64,000 nt of DNA from Serripes groenlandicus (GCA_031761405.1 JASEVX010000082.1:622501-686500), one strand, 5' to 3'. Numbered from the stretch's first letter, positions 1-11,479 are shown. Numbers and translations are program-made. The notes: generated by a model from the sequence alone, not told the origin.

Positions 1-639
1 CACCAAAACAACATTTATTCTTCATTATTTTCAAATCAAATCAGTATATTTGTACGAGAAGGTTATTTAATATTTAATACACATGCTTAAACAAACTCCG
101 CCCGCCTAATCCTGTCATGTTTTCCATGGAATCAGTTTAACATCTCAGTAGAGAGTCGCAAAAGGAATATAAAAGGAAGTATTTATTAAATAAATATATA
201 GAAAAAAAACGCCTCTTTTTCGTGGAGATGTTTTTTAACTGATCGGAATAAATCGAACAATACAGGTAGAGAGTCACTCAATGATCTTTCCTGACACGTT
301 TTTTTTTAATCCTTAGAGCGGTTAAGGAGATGATATCATTTAAAGGAAAAGTTGACGGACAGACAACGGACATCAAGCCACCACGAGAAAGCTGTTCATT
401 GGGTGACCATCTACCACAAGTGTTCAAATGATTCCGATCCGTTGAAAACATCGTCATCAGGGATAGGGGCTCGTATTCCTTATATGTATCGAGTCAGAAT
501 ATTAAAAACCATTTCAGTTCTCTTAAATCAGGCGATCTATACAGAACCACCATGGTCCTCTTGTTGCTCTATCCCTAGGGCGATAGATCCTAATTATCCT
601 TTTGTTATCGACGTCGTAATGAAAGGTTCGCCGATGCAT
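1..639. other. No gene recognised; AT-rich lead-in
   Basis: I see no supported gene in this stretch. An open frame of 97 codons at 352-645 sits just upstream of the Tc1-like transposase remnant and could be its decayed N-terminal part, but it shows no helix-turn-helix or other motif that I can recognise. Confidence 0.4.
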
Positions 640-1070
640 GTGTGAAGAAGCGATATCGTTTTGGTGGTCCAAGACAGGATTTACATATCACGGGAAAACC
701 CAAATGATTGTCTTGGATAATGTTAGGGCAGCTAAAGCACGTGACGTTTCAGCTCAGCATTTCAATTTCAGTTCAGCATTAAGTTCTACCTCCAGTGATT
801 ATATATATATATATGGGTTTGTACTGCAGCAAGATAACGCGTTATGCTGGCGATGTAAGTTCTGCATAATAACAAACCCAAATAAGAATGTATGGGCGTA
901 TCTGAAGTTGATATTGTCTTGACAACAATTTGTACAATGATATGGCAATTAAGGAATTTCATCAAACGGGGTTGGGCTGCTTTGCAACAGCGATTCCTGC
1001 AGATAATAATGGGACGCTGATGTGTAGCACTTGTAAACGCAAACGGTTGACAAACCCTTTATTAACTTAA
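640..1070 (+). pseudogene. Tc1/mariner-like transposase remnant
   Basis: This appears to be the C-terminal half of a dead DDE transposase of the Tc1/mariner (IS630) group, which cuts and pastes DNA at TA sites. Visible pieces are a frame reading TGFTYHGKTQMIVLDN, then VLQQDNA at about 821-841 (family motif FQQDNAPCH, carrying the second catalytic Asp), then directly NPNKNVWAYLKLIL (family NPIENVWAYLK, which carries the third acidic residue; the usual Glu is read as Lys here). The segment normally between QQDNA and NPIEN is mostly deleted. Another frame at about 970-1015 reads GWAALQQRFLQ, like the family's C-terminal tail. A TA microsatellite interrupts the frame at 799-814. No terminal inverted repeats were found. 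The assignment is by motif memory and could be wrong in detail. Confidence 0.5.
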
Positions 1071-3740
1071 AGGGTTTTTATTTTAAGTGTACTGTTGAGA
1101 AGAGTGTCAAAATGAATCTAATAGTAGTGATACAAAAATGTGTAACACAAATAGGTATTTAACTATTTATGGATGACAGTTATTCAAATGTTTAATTATT
1201 GTGCGTCAATAAACTGTTGCGGACATAACCGTTTAATACAAATGTTTTATCCTCTTCTGTCTTGTCGTTTTCGTCTGTGAAAACTTTTCCTAAGTGTATT
1301 TCAGCAGTTGTTATGAAGTGCAGCGGTGTGTCCAATATCGAATGTTCAATGGAAAATGGAAAAGGTGTTCTTTACACCTACACAAATGACAAAACCCTCA
1401 GGGGATTATTGTGCATGAAAGAGCGTAAAAGGTCGCAGGATGCAGTTGGAGAAACCAGAACTTGGAGAGGGGTCAACGCAAAATTGCAGCTAAAAATCTA
1501 AGAGATAAAGGTGTATTAAAATGTTAGTGTACTGAGAGAATTATTCGGTGTTCGATTTCAGACCACCCAGTGCCATCGAATTCAATTGATTGTGAACATG
1601 TACAGTACACTTTCGAATTTGCCTTAGTGCTAATACCTCATCAGAATAGATCAGTTAGGTCTAATATATTTCATGTCTGCTAAGAAAATACAAATAATCG
1701 CAATTAAACTGGATGGATTTCCGCTACAGCTGACTAACCTAATCGATGAGCACCACAGCAATGCATAGGTCATTGAAACGTATGGATTCAATAATGATGT
1801 CTTTTCTAGACCATAGTCTTACACAGCATAGGCTTGGTAGAAATTTGTAAACTACATAGCCTTAATTGTGTAGGTTTGAATCAGTGTCTTCATGTCAGAA
1901 TAACAATCATAATAATGACACGACAGTAAAGATTATTAATTCATTGATCGATTGATCCATTAATTGATTCATTCAAAGGTTGTTTTCCCAGCTGTTTTCA
2001 TTCATAAGCAGCCATATTATCATTGTGTTAATCACTTATTTCTTCAACACCATAATCATGACATATTATTTTCATTTCAGGCCAGAATAAAAAAAGAGGT
2101 ATGTCATAGCATGCCTGTTGTTAAATTAACTTTGGAATTTCTCGTCTCAAACGCTTATATAGATATTTACTCTTGTGTTGTGGCGTCTGTGACATTGAAA
2201 ATTAATCTGGTAAAGATCATAACACAGCAAGTTAACAATTACTATATTTAATTCAACAGCATAAAGTGTGATGTTATATAGAACATGAAACAATATAAAA
2301 CGATTGGAGACAATAAACCATATGTGACTTGAGAGGTGAATCGATGACAACAAATATGAAGACAATGTAAAACGCTTTCACACTTAATATATGTTCATCA
2401 GTCAACTTTGAACAAACTCTTAGAACCTATTATTATATACATTGAATTAACAATCATACTAAATAAAATAAATGTTTGCCGGATTTCTAAATTAAAAATG
2501 CACTCATGTACTCTTTTTTCGAGCAATGTGTTTTTATCAAAATTTCAATTAGACAGTTTCCTCACAATCAGATAAACAGTACATTACCAATTTACTTATA
2601 ATACATTGCATTACACACTAAATCCAATGTCGTTTATGTAAGTATAGAATAATTTCGAAAGTGTTCTCATATAAGCGGTATGCTAATGTATTTACATTAG
2701 TGAGATACATTTTTACAGATTCAACAAAACAGTGCTAATGCATTTCACTACATTGTGGTTAAGCATATAATGAACAAAGGATAATTTAGTGAACTAAAAT
2801 TAGCTTTAGAATACAAAGTCAAATTAATTAATACATGTAAATTTCTTTATGTCGGGTTACAACATATGATGCGTAATCTTAAATACACGCTTATTTATTG
2901 AACATGTTGATATTAGAAAAATGTCTCGAGCAAACCGATATTGACACAGTAACATTTGTAAAAAAAGGATCTTTATAAACATGACTCACCCAATAAGTAT
3001 AGACATGTATGTCTTCAAATCGTACCTCATTTGTAGATTAACTGCAGTAATTTAGAAAATATCAAATGTACTGGTCAACAAGGTATTTACATCAAGTACA
3101 GTGCAAATTTAAGATTAAACATTTTCAACAGAAAAATATAGTAGACAGATATTATATACAACATAACTTGAAAAATGATGACACAGCCAATCAAAACTAA
3201 TTCTATGTTATTCAATAACATACAGTATAATGTTATGCCAGTGTTGACTTGGTCAATGTCTTATAAAGTATCTGAGTTGCTTTTTGTAAATATCGTTTCT
3301 GTTCAAAAGACATAAAAGGGTGCAAACGTGTCTGAAGGGCAGATTGAGCCAGGGCAAACAATAGCCAGTCAATCAGCTTCAAAGAAGGTATTAAAATCTG
3401 GCAAAAACGACAGTTCTTGTGGTAATAAAGTTGGCACGTGATATATTAATCTGTTACTAACACATTTGACTTACATCAAAAGGGAAATTTACAGTTTCCT
3501 GCGGGGCAAGTTTTAAGAATCAAATGCTTGTAAGTTCTAATCCGAAGATGAAAGAACACTTTTTTTTTTAATAATGAGAATACTGTAAAAATCGAATTAT
3601 CATCAAAGTACACAGAAAACATATTACAAATTAAGTAAAACTGCTATTAAGAAGAATTTCACAACAATGGTTTGTCATACGTTCTAACATGCCTTTCATT
3701 AAAGGATTGAGATCATAATAAAGATTGAATGATTCTGTAC
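1071..3740. other. AT-rich intergenic DNA
   Basis: I see no gene, RNA or ordered repeat here. The open frames are short, rich in rare-looking residue runs and without recognisable motifs. Confidence 0.4.
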
Positions 3741-3744
3741 GTAC

Positions 3745-4287
3745 TTAACCCTTTCCCACAGACGCATTTTGGTATAACCTGGCCGGGAATTGAACGACGC
3801 TTTACCAGTTACAGACGCATTTTGGAATAACCTGGCCGGGGATCGAACATGAACCAGAGGCGGACGCTTTACCACTTATAGACGCATTTTGGTATAACCT
3901 GGCCGGGAATTGAACCTGAATCAGAGGTTGACGCTTTACCGGTTACAGACATTTTTTTGGTATTACCTGACCGGGTATCGAACCTGAACCAGAGGCGTAC
4001 CATTTAGCAGTTACAGACACATCTTAGTATTACCTTGCCGGGGATCGAACATGAACCAGAGACGGATGCTTTACCGGTTACAGACGCATTTTGGTATAAC
4101 CTGGCCGGGTACCGAACCTTAACCAGAGGCGTACCCTTTAGCAGTTACAGACACATTTTAGTATTACCCGGCCGGGGATCGAACATGAACCAGAGACGGA
4201 CGCTTTACCGGTTACAGACGCATTTTGGTAAAACCTGGCCGGGGATCGAACATGAACCAGAGGCGGACGCTTTACCAGTTACAGCAA
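3745..4287 (-). repeat. 67-base tandem array derived from a tRNA-like SINE head
   Basis: About eight diverged copies of a 67-base unit lie head to tail. Read on the minus strand each unit carries a tRNA-like segment: AACTGGTAAAGCGTCCGCC (D-arm/A-box-like), CTCTGGTTC, then GTTCGATCCCCGGCCAGG, which holds a Pol III B-box (consensus GGTTCGANNCC), then TTATACCAAAATGCGTC. This is the layout of a tRNA-derived SINE head, amplified as a minisatellite. The first unit is joined to TTAACCCTTTCCC, the terminus of the palindromic MITE family found elsewhere in the window. Confidence 0.7.
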
Positions 4288-5880
4288 CGATCCAGTCATT
4301 GTCAGTGTAATGTTCTTGTACGAAAACATGCAACACGTTAATTTATAACAAACGACATTTACATACAAACTGTTTCCTTCCACAATGCAAAAGAAGCATG
4401 AGGAAGTGTCAAGGAAACCCCCAAAGACACTGGCCTTTATTTAGTTTACATCCCACGTGGATGACAATTCAAATAGCTTCGCATCTCTACAGGAATTGGA
4501 ATCCTTCTTTCGTTCTTGCTAAAGATTTTTCAAGAATGTCTATACAGCCTATATAAGGAAAAGTTATCTCAACCTCTCCCCCCTCCCTGGGGGCCTCAGT
4601 GTTTGAAGGACAGTATTAATTTAAGCTAATATGTTGATTGGTCACCAGACGATCATTTGAACCAATCAACCCTTTATTCTGGCAGTTTCTTTAAAGGAAA
4701 TATATATTTTAAAGTTGCTATAAAGCATACAGAAGGAAAATACTTTGAATTCTGATTGCAAGTTTCAGAAGATAAATCTTCCCCTTTCGTTTCCATGGCA
4801 ACCACACTGCATGGATCATATTTATTTTAGCGTTTTATAAGATGACCATGTCAGGATCATTTATGCAAAGTTAAAATGAAATTGACCCAGTGTGATAGGA
4901 TGAGATGGCTTTTGAAATATGTTGTCGGACAACGAGTGATAAGATATTGTCTCATTTTGCACTACGTGTGCATGTGAGCCAAAAGGTAAACTAGCATTAT
5001 CATGGCTTAATCGTATAGGTAATTCGAATTACCCTTATATCTAAAATATAATGAATTGAAAATTTGTAATAAAATTTCGACGTTAAATTAATTCCCAAGA
5101 TATTCATATAATTATTTATGAAAAATCAAAACGTTGACCAACCTGTACCTATTCTAATGCACTTGCTTCATTTTAAAGACACGTTACGCATTCGTGTAAG
5201 TTTTGTCAATCTCTATAGAAAATGACTTACAACAGATATACATCTGCATAACTAAAAATGAGAAAAATATTTAAATTAATTAAAATGCAAACTCTCATAA
5301 CGAACGATTAGGGCCAATACCATAGCTTCTTATTACATGATTGAACAAAAAATAAAAGCATATTTACTATATATAACTGCACACTTGGAATTAAATAATC
5401 AGATATGTCATTGTTTTAACTATTGAAAGGAAAAAATTACACAAACCTAACACACATTGCATTCTATGAAAACGTAACAATATTAACAATAGTCTCTGAA
5501 TTGATTTGACTGTGGCCACTATACTGATGTCTCAATATCAAAAGTAACATAATGAATACATCAATATCTAGTGTTACAGCAGTTTTCGCCAATGACTAAT
5601 ACGCAACCAAGTACACAATACAGGTGCTTTTTCAATCGAGAGGTAAACAAGTTTGAATGTCGACTTACCTTGGTAGAAAACATTGACTAGTGTGTGCAGA
5701 CAAAACCCTAGACGAAAATCAGTTCTGTAAATTTATGTTGTGGGAGGTAAACAATATTTATAAATCAAATGTGGAGTGTTGTTGGTTGTAAATAACAATA
5801 TATGGGTCATACAATATGGTTAGATTTGATTTAGTTCCAAATAGTTTGGATACTTTCTTCGGGTCTTTACAATAGGTCCT
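4288..5880. other. No gene seen
   Basis: The stretch is AT-rich and holds no motif-bearing frame, RNA gene or tandem repeat that I could identify. Confidence 0.35.
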
Positions 5881-5881
5881 G

Positions 5882-6910
5882 TAAACAAGAGGGCCAAGAT
5901 GGCCCTAAATCGATCACTTGAATATTTTCAAAGTGTTTACCTAAACAAGTCGATGTAAAACAAGTGATCCCCAGGTTCGGGCCATTTTTGACACCAGGGC
6001 TATAATTTGACCATCTTGGTAGAGGTCCACTAGAGGAAGTTATATTTCAAATATCAACTTTTAGACAAGATTTCTTAAAGTTTTTCCCAATATAAGTATA
6101 ATATTATGTAAAACAAGTGACCCGGGATGTGGCCATATTTTACCCCAGGGCTATACTATCAAAAGCCTGGACATTCTACCTTCAGCAAAGAAGATTTTAA
6201 GATTTTCTCCCTATACCCTATACGTGTTTTTGTAAAACAAGTAACCCCCCAGGGCTATAATTTGAACAAGACTTGTAGAGGTCCAATAGATGAAGCTACA
6301 TACCAAATATCAAAGGCCTGGGACTTCTCCTTTTCGACAAGAAGATTTTTAAAGTTGTTTCCCTATATGAGTCTATGTATACAAGTGACCCCCGCGGAGG
6401 AGTCATTTTTGACCCCAGGGCTATAATTTGAACAAACTTGGTAGAGGTCCACTAGATGAAGCTACATACCAATATATCAAAGGGCCTTTGCCTTCTACCT
6501 TTAGACAGGAAGATTTTTAAAGTTTTTCTCCTATACGAGTCTTTGTAAAACAAGTGATCCCCGAGGAAGGGCCATTTTTGAACCCAGGGCTATAATTTGA
6601 TCAATCTTCGTACAGGTCCACTAGATGAAGCTACATACCAAATATCAAAGGCCTGGGCCTTCTACTTTTAGAAGAGAAGATTTTTAAAGTTCTTTCCCTA
6701 TATGAGTCATGTAAAACAAATGACCCCCCGAGAGGCCATCTTTGACCCCAGGGCTATAATTCGAACAATCTTGGTAGATGTCTACTAGATGATATTACAT
6801 ACCAAATATCAAAGGCATGTGCCTTCTGCTTTCAGACAAGAAGATGTTTTAAGTTTTTGTGAATTACCCCTTTATTGTTGCCTTGGCAACCAGAGTTCTC
6901 AATGGAATTT
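5882..6910 (+). mobile_element. ACAAGAG-type interspersed element with internal tandem units
   Basis: It starts AACAAGAGGGCCAAGATGGC, the 5' signature shared with 34215 and 41456. Inside are about six diverged units of 120-165 bases, each with GTAAAACAAGTGA, CCAGGGCTATAATTTG and AAGAAGATTTTTAAAG (units begin near 5955, 6109, 6231, 6380, 6546, 6711). It ends in a segment like 34660-34720 (TTGCCTTGGCAACCAGAG). The usual GACG-rich 3' end and terminal hairpin are missing, so this copy is 3'-truncated. It has no coding capacity. Confidence 0.7.
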
Positions 6911-7250
6911 AAATCTTTGAACTATTGGTTGAATGACGTTTACAAAGTAATACAGCATGTGGAATTTTAATCACAAAGAATAATATACAGTCTTTCTGGA
7001 AACAAACGAACCAGAAATGATAATAATTGAATTGCTAAAATTAGACCGTAACCCAAAAGAGGACATTTAAACAGCTGCTAAGAAAATGCTCATTAGCAAT
7101 AAGTGTTGTTTATTTGCAGATACATTTTTGTCATCGTTTCGAGGTGATTCCAGTTTCTATGAAATATGCATAGTCCTTGAAAAGAACTCGTTGATTCATC
7201 TAACACTGCGCAAAGAAATACCCTCATTTACCTGGAAATCTTACAACAGT
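6911..7250. other. No gene seen; 3' flank of receptor gene
   Basis: No motif-bearing frame. The last about 100 bases (from 7200) are similar to 39740-39849, the matching 3' flank of the second receptor, so the duplication began about here. Confidence 0.4.
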
Positions 7251-7307
7251 GATTTTTGACTAAACAAGCCTGCCTTAACAGATTTTTCGTGACTATCCAA
7301 TGGTTGA

Positions 7308-8447
7308 TCACGTTACGATGTTATACACTTCTATCTTAAGTGTATTCGCTCGTTCCCTATAAGTACTACACCTGGAACAACAGAGATACAGAAGTAACAT
7401 TTTGCACTCTTTAAACATCCAAATATAGAAGTAAATGGAAATATAAGAGTTCACGAGAGTAAATATAAAGCCGACGAATTGTGTTATAGCTCGGGAGAGT
7501 TGACTTGCCCATTCTGGAAACAATAAAAATACGCCGACACCTATAATGATGGGTATTTGAAAACACATACTAGTAACGATTATTTTCATAATAATTGTTG
7601 TTGCTCCGAAAACTCTCCTTTTTGGTTTGGTGCTGCGAAGATTTGTTTGCAAATTAGGAGGGGCATCGCGTGAATTGACATTCACTTTTAAAGCCAGTGC
7701 CTGAGTGGATGTGTGAAATTTTGAAATTTGTAACTTCACAATTTGTCGTATTTTGTAGTAAGCCCAGAAAATCAAAAACAAAATACATGTGGAACATACT
7801 GCAAATACACCACGGTTGTTGTTCATCGCTAGGTTTAACTGACATGATCCAAGTCTCATCTGACATTCAGTGAACACCTCATGCAAGCAAATTGTGATAG
7901 GTATCACGACGCTTACTAGCCAGGAGCCCGCTATATAGACAAAAGTGTTTCTTTTTGTGAGAATATCAATGGACTTAAGAGGATATGACAGTTTGATCAA
8001 CCGTTCCAACGCCAAACCTCCGGTTGTACAATAGCTTGAAGTATATAGTGCTGTAGTTACCATAGTACGTAAATTATAAAATGTATAGAAATAAACTTGT
8101 TCTATAAATAAAAAGGACACATTTGTAAAAACTACTACAAAGTAGTACAATAAATTACACACTGCAAAATTAAATAACAGCCATTTCAAAGCAACTGACA
8201 TTTTCTTGCACCTTTGTATAACAGTTAGAAGAGGTATGTGTAAAACAAATGTCACTGTGGCTACCATCACCACTAAACCATTCAGAATTGGGAAGTACAC
8301 CGGACTCTCCGTGATTGGTCCTGTTATATTTAACAGCGATTCAATGATGCTTGCATTGTCCATTGACTCGTTCTTTCCATTGGATAGTTTAGAAATGTCC
8401 AAAGTCGCGTTTCCCAATGGTGTTGATATATTATGTGGATTACTCAT
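7308..8447 (-). CDS. Rhodopsin-like seven-transmembrane receptor (orphan), copy 1
   Basis: The 379-residue protein looks like an intact orphan G-protein-coupled receptor of the plasma membrane. The extracellular N-terminus has five N-glycosylation sequons (Asn 6, 13, 26, 31, 40). Seven hydrophobic segments lie at about 54-77, 88-112, 126-149, 168-188, 213-233, 282-309 and 320-344. TM2 holds NFAVCNLL, matching the class A NLAVADLL with Asn in the Asp2.50 place. TM3 ends in LALERLIKL, an ERL variant of the D/E-R-Y switch. TM6 has FQIP near the CWxP position. TM7 has NSYISIY, without the Pro of NPxxY. A basic third loop (KPKRR) and a Cys-rich tail (YLCCSRC, possible palmitoylation) follow. The CDS has no intron. 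The start is chosen because MSN(P/L)HN is shared with copy 2 and the pseudogene. The ligand is unknown. Confidence 0.88.
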   Translation of the reverse strand: MSNPHNISTPLGNATLDISKLSNGKNESMDNASIIESLLNITGPITESPVYFPILNGLVVMVATVTFVLHIPLLTVIQRCKKMSVALKWLLFNFAVCNLLYYFVVVFTNVSFLFIEQVYFYTFYNLRTMVTTALYTSSYCTTGGLALERLIKLSYPLKSIDILTKRNTFVYIAGSWLVSVVIPITICLHEVFTECQMRLGSCQLNLAMNNNRGVFAVCSTCILFLIFWAYYKIRQIVKLQISKFHTSTQALALKVNVNSRDAPPNLQTNLRSTKPKRRVFGATTIIMKIIVTSMCFQIPIIIGVGVFLLFPEWASQLSRAITQFVGFIFTLVNSYISIYFYIWMFKECKMLLLYLCCSRCSTYRERANTLKIEVYNIVT

Positions 8448-8640
8448 GCTGCTTAATTACGTATCAATTCAGCTAAAGTACACTGTCGGGCAAATGTTTA
8501 TTGGTTGTGAAACGGTCTCTCTGAAATTGAAAATAATCCTCAAATGAAATGAATTTATTGGAAATAAACCAATACAAAAACAGAGGGAAAACATTGAGGT
8601 CTACCAACTGCAAACTCGGCTTTCGTTTATGAAGACGCTG
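8448..8640 (-). promoter_or_regulatory. Conserved 5' leader with probable splice acceptor
   Basis: On the minus strand a pyrimidine-rich tract ending TTTTCAATTTCAG (AG at 8521-8522) lies 74 bases upstream of the receptor ATG. The same acceptor-like tract sits upstream of copy 2 (AG at 41056-41057) and of the pseudogene (AG at 44794-44795), each followed by a similar leader of about 70 bases. I infer a 3' splice site that joins a non-coding upstream exon to the coding exon. The donor exon was not located. Confidence 0.5.
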
Positions 8641-8689
8641 TCCTATTTTCTATCAATGTTTACTAATTTGCATAATAATAGTATCATTG

Positions 8690-8940
8690 GTACATGTATG
8701 TGAGCCGTCCCGCGAGAAAACCAATAGTATGGCCTCTGCGTAATGTATCGACCCAGATCAGCCTGCGCAGTTCGCGCAGACTGATCCGTGCGGACACATT
8801 CCGTCACAGGGGATAGAGGTTGAGAATAATGATTTCTGAAACAGAAAATCCACAGGAGGCGAAAATTGTCCATCCGGGTAAGCCTGCGCGGCATTCTTAG
8901 GCTGGTTCGAGTCGTTACATTACGCGGAGACCACAATGTT
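8690..8940. repeat. GC-rich palindromic interspersed repeat
   Basis: A locally GC-rich stretch contains GCCTGCGCAGTTCGCGCAG and CCGGGTAAGCCTGCGCGGC. It resembles a common bivalve MITE that carries CTGCGCNNNCGCGCAG near both ends (recognised from memory). It interrupts the duplicated 5' flank of the receptor, since no counterpart lies at 41.2 or 44.9 kb. Confidence 0.45.
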
Positions 8941-9336
8941 GGTTTTATCCTGTCACGTGTAGTAATTTCGACCCGATAACAGGGTGCCGTATATTTATTT
9001 TGATATACGTCAGTTGATCACGTGATAAGCTGGCGGGCACCTGCTAACCGGGACTACTTTTTCTAGCAAGCGTCGCTGTAAATTCCAACTTCAATCGATA
9101 AAAACAGCATATATCTTCGATAAATTTCTCATTTGTGAATACAGCATTCATGAAGATAGCTATTTTTTGTGTTGTATTATGTTAGAAATTTGAGAACTAT
9201 TTCTTTCCGCGCATCAATCACGATTGGCTGCTGTTTATTTATAAAACATGACGTCACAATGAAAGGGATGCAATTCAGTAAGTTACATATTTTTAAAGCT
9301 GCCATAAAAATAAAAAATAAATGCAACAGGATAAAT

Positions 9337-9479
9337 AGAATAATAGGTTGGTGCCGTGGATTGAGAAAGTTTATCTGGCTCGGCACCGTAATTTATCGGA
9401 TTCGCCTTCGGCTCACCCGATAAATTACTCCGCCTTGCCAGATAAACTTTCTCAATCCACGGCACCAACCTATTATTCT
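9337..9479. mobile_element. Perfect 43-base foldback element
   Basis: Arms at 9337-9379 and 9437-9479 are exact reverse complements over 43 bases (AGAATAATAGGTTGGTGCCG at the outer end). A second, nested inverted pair lies inside (GTAATTTATCGG at 9388-9399, CCGATAAATTAC at 9417-9428). The transcript would be a long hairpin. Perfect arms point to a recent foldback or MITE insertion. No clear target duplication was seen. Confidence 0.75.
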
Positions 9480-9489
9480 CTATTTCTCG

Positions 9490-10490
9490 AGAGACGGCTC
9501 ATGTTTAGTTCATTCACATAAACATGGAAGAAAATTCATTTATTTATTTGGTTAAACAACGCAAATAAAACGGTAGTCGTTTACTACATATATAAAAGAA
9601 AATATGGTTTAATAAAAGATGTACGGGCTAGCAACAATAATGTTATAGCTCTATGAATGTTTGTCTCACAAATAAAATCAGTGGCAATAAGGCTACTTAT
9701 TTCTCGACACAAACCGGAATGTATGATAATAACTGACAACAAAGTAATAAAGCAGGCTCTTATCAAGTAACATATACAAATGAACTAGCGAAAAAAAGGT
9801 CTGGGTATTTATAAATAACTTTAGACATATTATTGTACGAAGGTACTTGACCCTTCATATTCAATCAACCGAAGAATCTGAAAGTACATCAAAACAAAAT
9901 GATTACACTACGCTGTGAAATTTTTGATCTGTTTAACATCCCAAGCTGCTGTTTCATTTCTCTCAAAAGGATGGGGTGGCAGAGTTGCTCGTAGCTTCAT
10001 GATAAATGGACCAGTAGTACTGATAACTTTCAAACTAAACGCCATGATATGACTGAAAATGTGTTAAAGGCGTCGTAAAACATACAAACCGTCTTTCGGC
10101 AAATTATGTTTCCTAGTACCTTTTCATATTTTCCCCAAAGATAACACTATGTATGCAGGTAACACTTTGTAATTTACTTCACGAATTCCCGAAACTCTTA
10201 CAATATATGCAAGTTAATTCAATTTATACAACATTCAAATTCCAAATTAAATACTTTTGAGTATTACAAAAAACATGTAGACTAATAAACATTTTCCTTA
10301 CATATTTCCCTCGCTCAGAATTGTGTTCCACACTGAATTTAAATCACTGAAATGTTATCCTATCCGCACTTCTTCAATTTGTGTCTAAGTGTGATTCAAG
10401 GCGTGTTTGCAGAACGTTTTGTTTGACCATAGCAACAGGAATAAAAGTACTGACGGTACTGAATCCATCGGATTGTTATGGTTGTATGGT
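9490..10490. repeat. Duplicated 5' flank of receptor copy 1 (paralogue of 44.93-46.51 kb)
   Basis: This stretch aligns in order with 44917-46500 apart from indels. Shared markers include TTCATATTCAATCA, AAATTCCAAATTAAAT, TTTTGAGTATTACAAAAA and GTACTGAATNCATCGG. Part of it (9560-9720) also matches 41270-41440. The best-conserved part is the last 400 bases (10100-10490), which could hold the upstream exon or promoter of the receptor. The homologous end of the third block carries TATAAAAG on the plus strand (46465-46472). Confidence 0.7.
9935..10090 (+). mobile_element. Decayed tRNA-derived SINE
   Basis: The 3' end has the SINE-family domain GATATGACTGAAAATGTGTT followed by AAAGGCGTCGTAAAACATAC. 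The head is badly diverged. A matching but better preserved copy lies at the homologous place at 45955-46105, so the insertion probably predates the segmental duplication. Confidence 0.5.
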
Positions 10491-10553
10491 AGAAATAAAT
10501 CCCTTTATTCTGAGAAGGGCTTTTTCATATATGTTTTCATTTAAAAAACTATA

Positions 10554-11479
10554 ATGTCGCCAAAACATGCTTGTATAGTTTACGGTTATAGCCATCGTGA
10601 TGTTAAAGGATCTGGACTAAGCTTTTATGGCATTTAAACGGTTTACTTTACATCAGGAAAGTCATACGGAGTATTTTTCAAGCTAGAGAAGAGAGGCATG
10701 GTTGCAAATGATAAACCGTAAAGTTTATCATCCGGACCCAAACAAGCGGCATTATAAAGTGTGGTCAGCACATTTCATAACAGGTAAATGCATTATTTGA
10801 ATTATATTGCGTATAAAAACCCTCTAGGATATAATTTGTCTACGTATATTGTAATGACTTCGAAATAACCCCACCCCACCGGCCACCGTTTACTGTCTAA
10901 GTCACTGAGAAATGACTAAGCATAAGCATTAAGCTATACCGTATATATTTTTTAGGTATATATTTAACTCTTTCCCACATAAAGACGCTTTAAGACGCCT
11001 AAAGTAGTCGACCTTTGTGAATATTGTGACAAAAGGTGATATTGCTCAAGATGAGCCATGTCTCCTTTTGCCACAATATATTCAACTTGTTTCAGTAACT
11101 TCTTTCATGTGTGTTAAGTGTGTTATTTAAAATAAAAACATTCCACAGTCTCGAACGGACGTTTGGATTAATCACAGTTTAAAAAATGGCTGAGTATGCT
11201 AGATAAATGTGCTATAAAATAAGAAACATCAGCATAACACATTTTTTCATATTTATATTGACAGAAGCCAAAGCTGATCTCTATGACGCTACAAATCCAG
11301 ACTGGTCACCGTCTCTACGAATGAATGAACTTGGAGATGTCATTTCAGAATCAAAACAGAGTGCTTCAACACAGCGCTATGACAGAGCACAGGAAAGAGT
11401 CACGAACAAGAAGTCTGCTAGGGCACTCTTAATGCCAGATACTTACAGCGATAATGAAGAAACAACTTTCCAGTCATAA
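10554..11479 (+). pseudogene. THAP-domain gene, two exons, inactivated
   Basis: THAP domains are C2CH zinc fingers that bind DNA, common in P-element-derived proteins. Exon 1 (10554-10783) begins MSPKHACIVYGYSHRD and, in another frame, continues REAWLQMINRKVYHPDPN and then KVWSAHFITG. A GTAAAT donor follows at 10784. The intron ends in TTATATTGACAG at 11264, and exon 2 (11265-11479) reads EAKADLYDATNPDWSPSL to a TAA stop; this post-THAP segment (DLYD.NPDW.P.L) is typical of the family. The joint is phase 1. The gene is dead: a frameshift in exon 1, an in-frame TAG before the REAWL part, and two of the four zinc ligands changed (Cys to Tyr in GYSHR, Cys to Trp in VWSAHF). A fragment of the palindromic MITE lies in the intron. 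Confidence 0.72.
10965..11130. mobile_element. Palindromic TTAA-type MITE fragment
   Basis: It contains AACTCTTTCCCACATA, GACAAAAGGTGATATTGCTC and CTCCTTTTGCCACAATAT, the hallmarks of the family that is complete at 28018-28245. It is diverged and lies in the intron of the THAP pseudogene. Confidence 0.6.

Noticed and set aside
3745..4287. CRISPR-like array of regular repeats
   Set aside because: The repeats are contiguous units without unique spacers, in a eukaryotic genome, and are SINE-derived.
8206..8547. 113-codon plus-strand frame
   Set aside because: It is the antisense of the receptor N-terminus.
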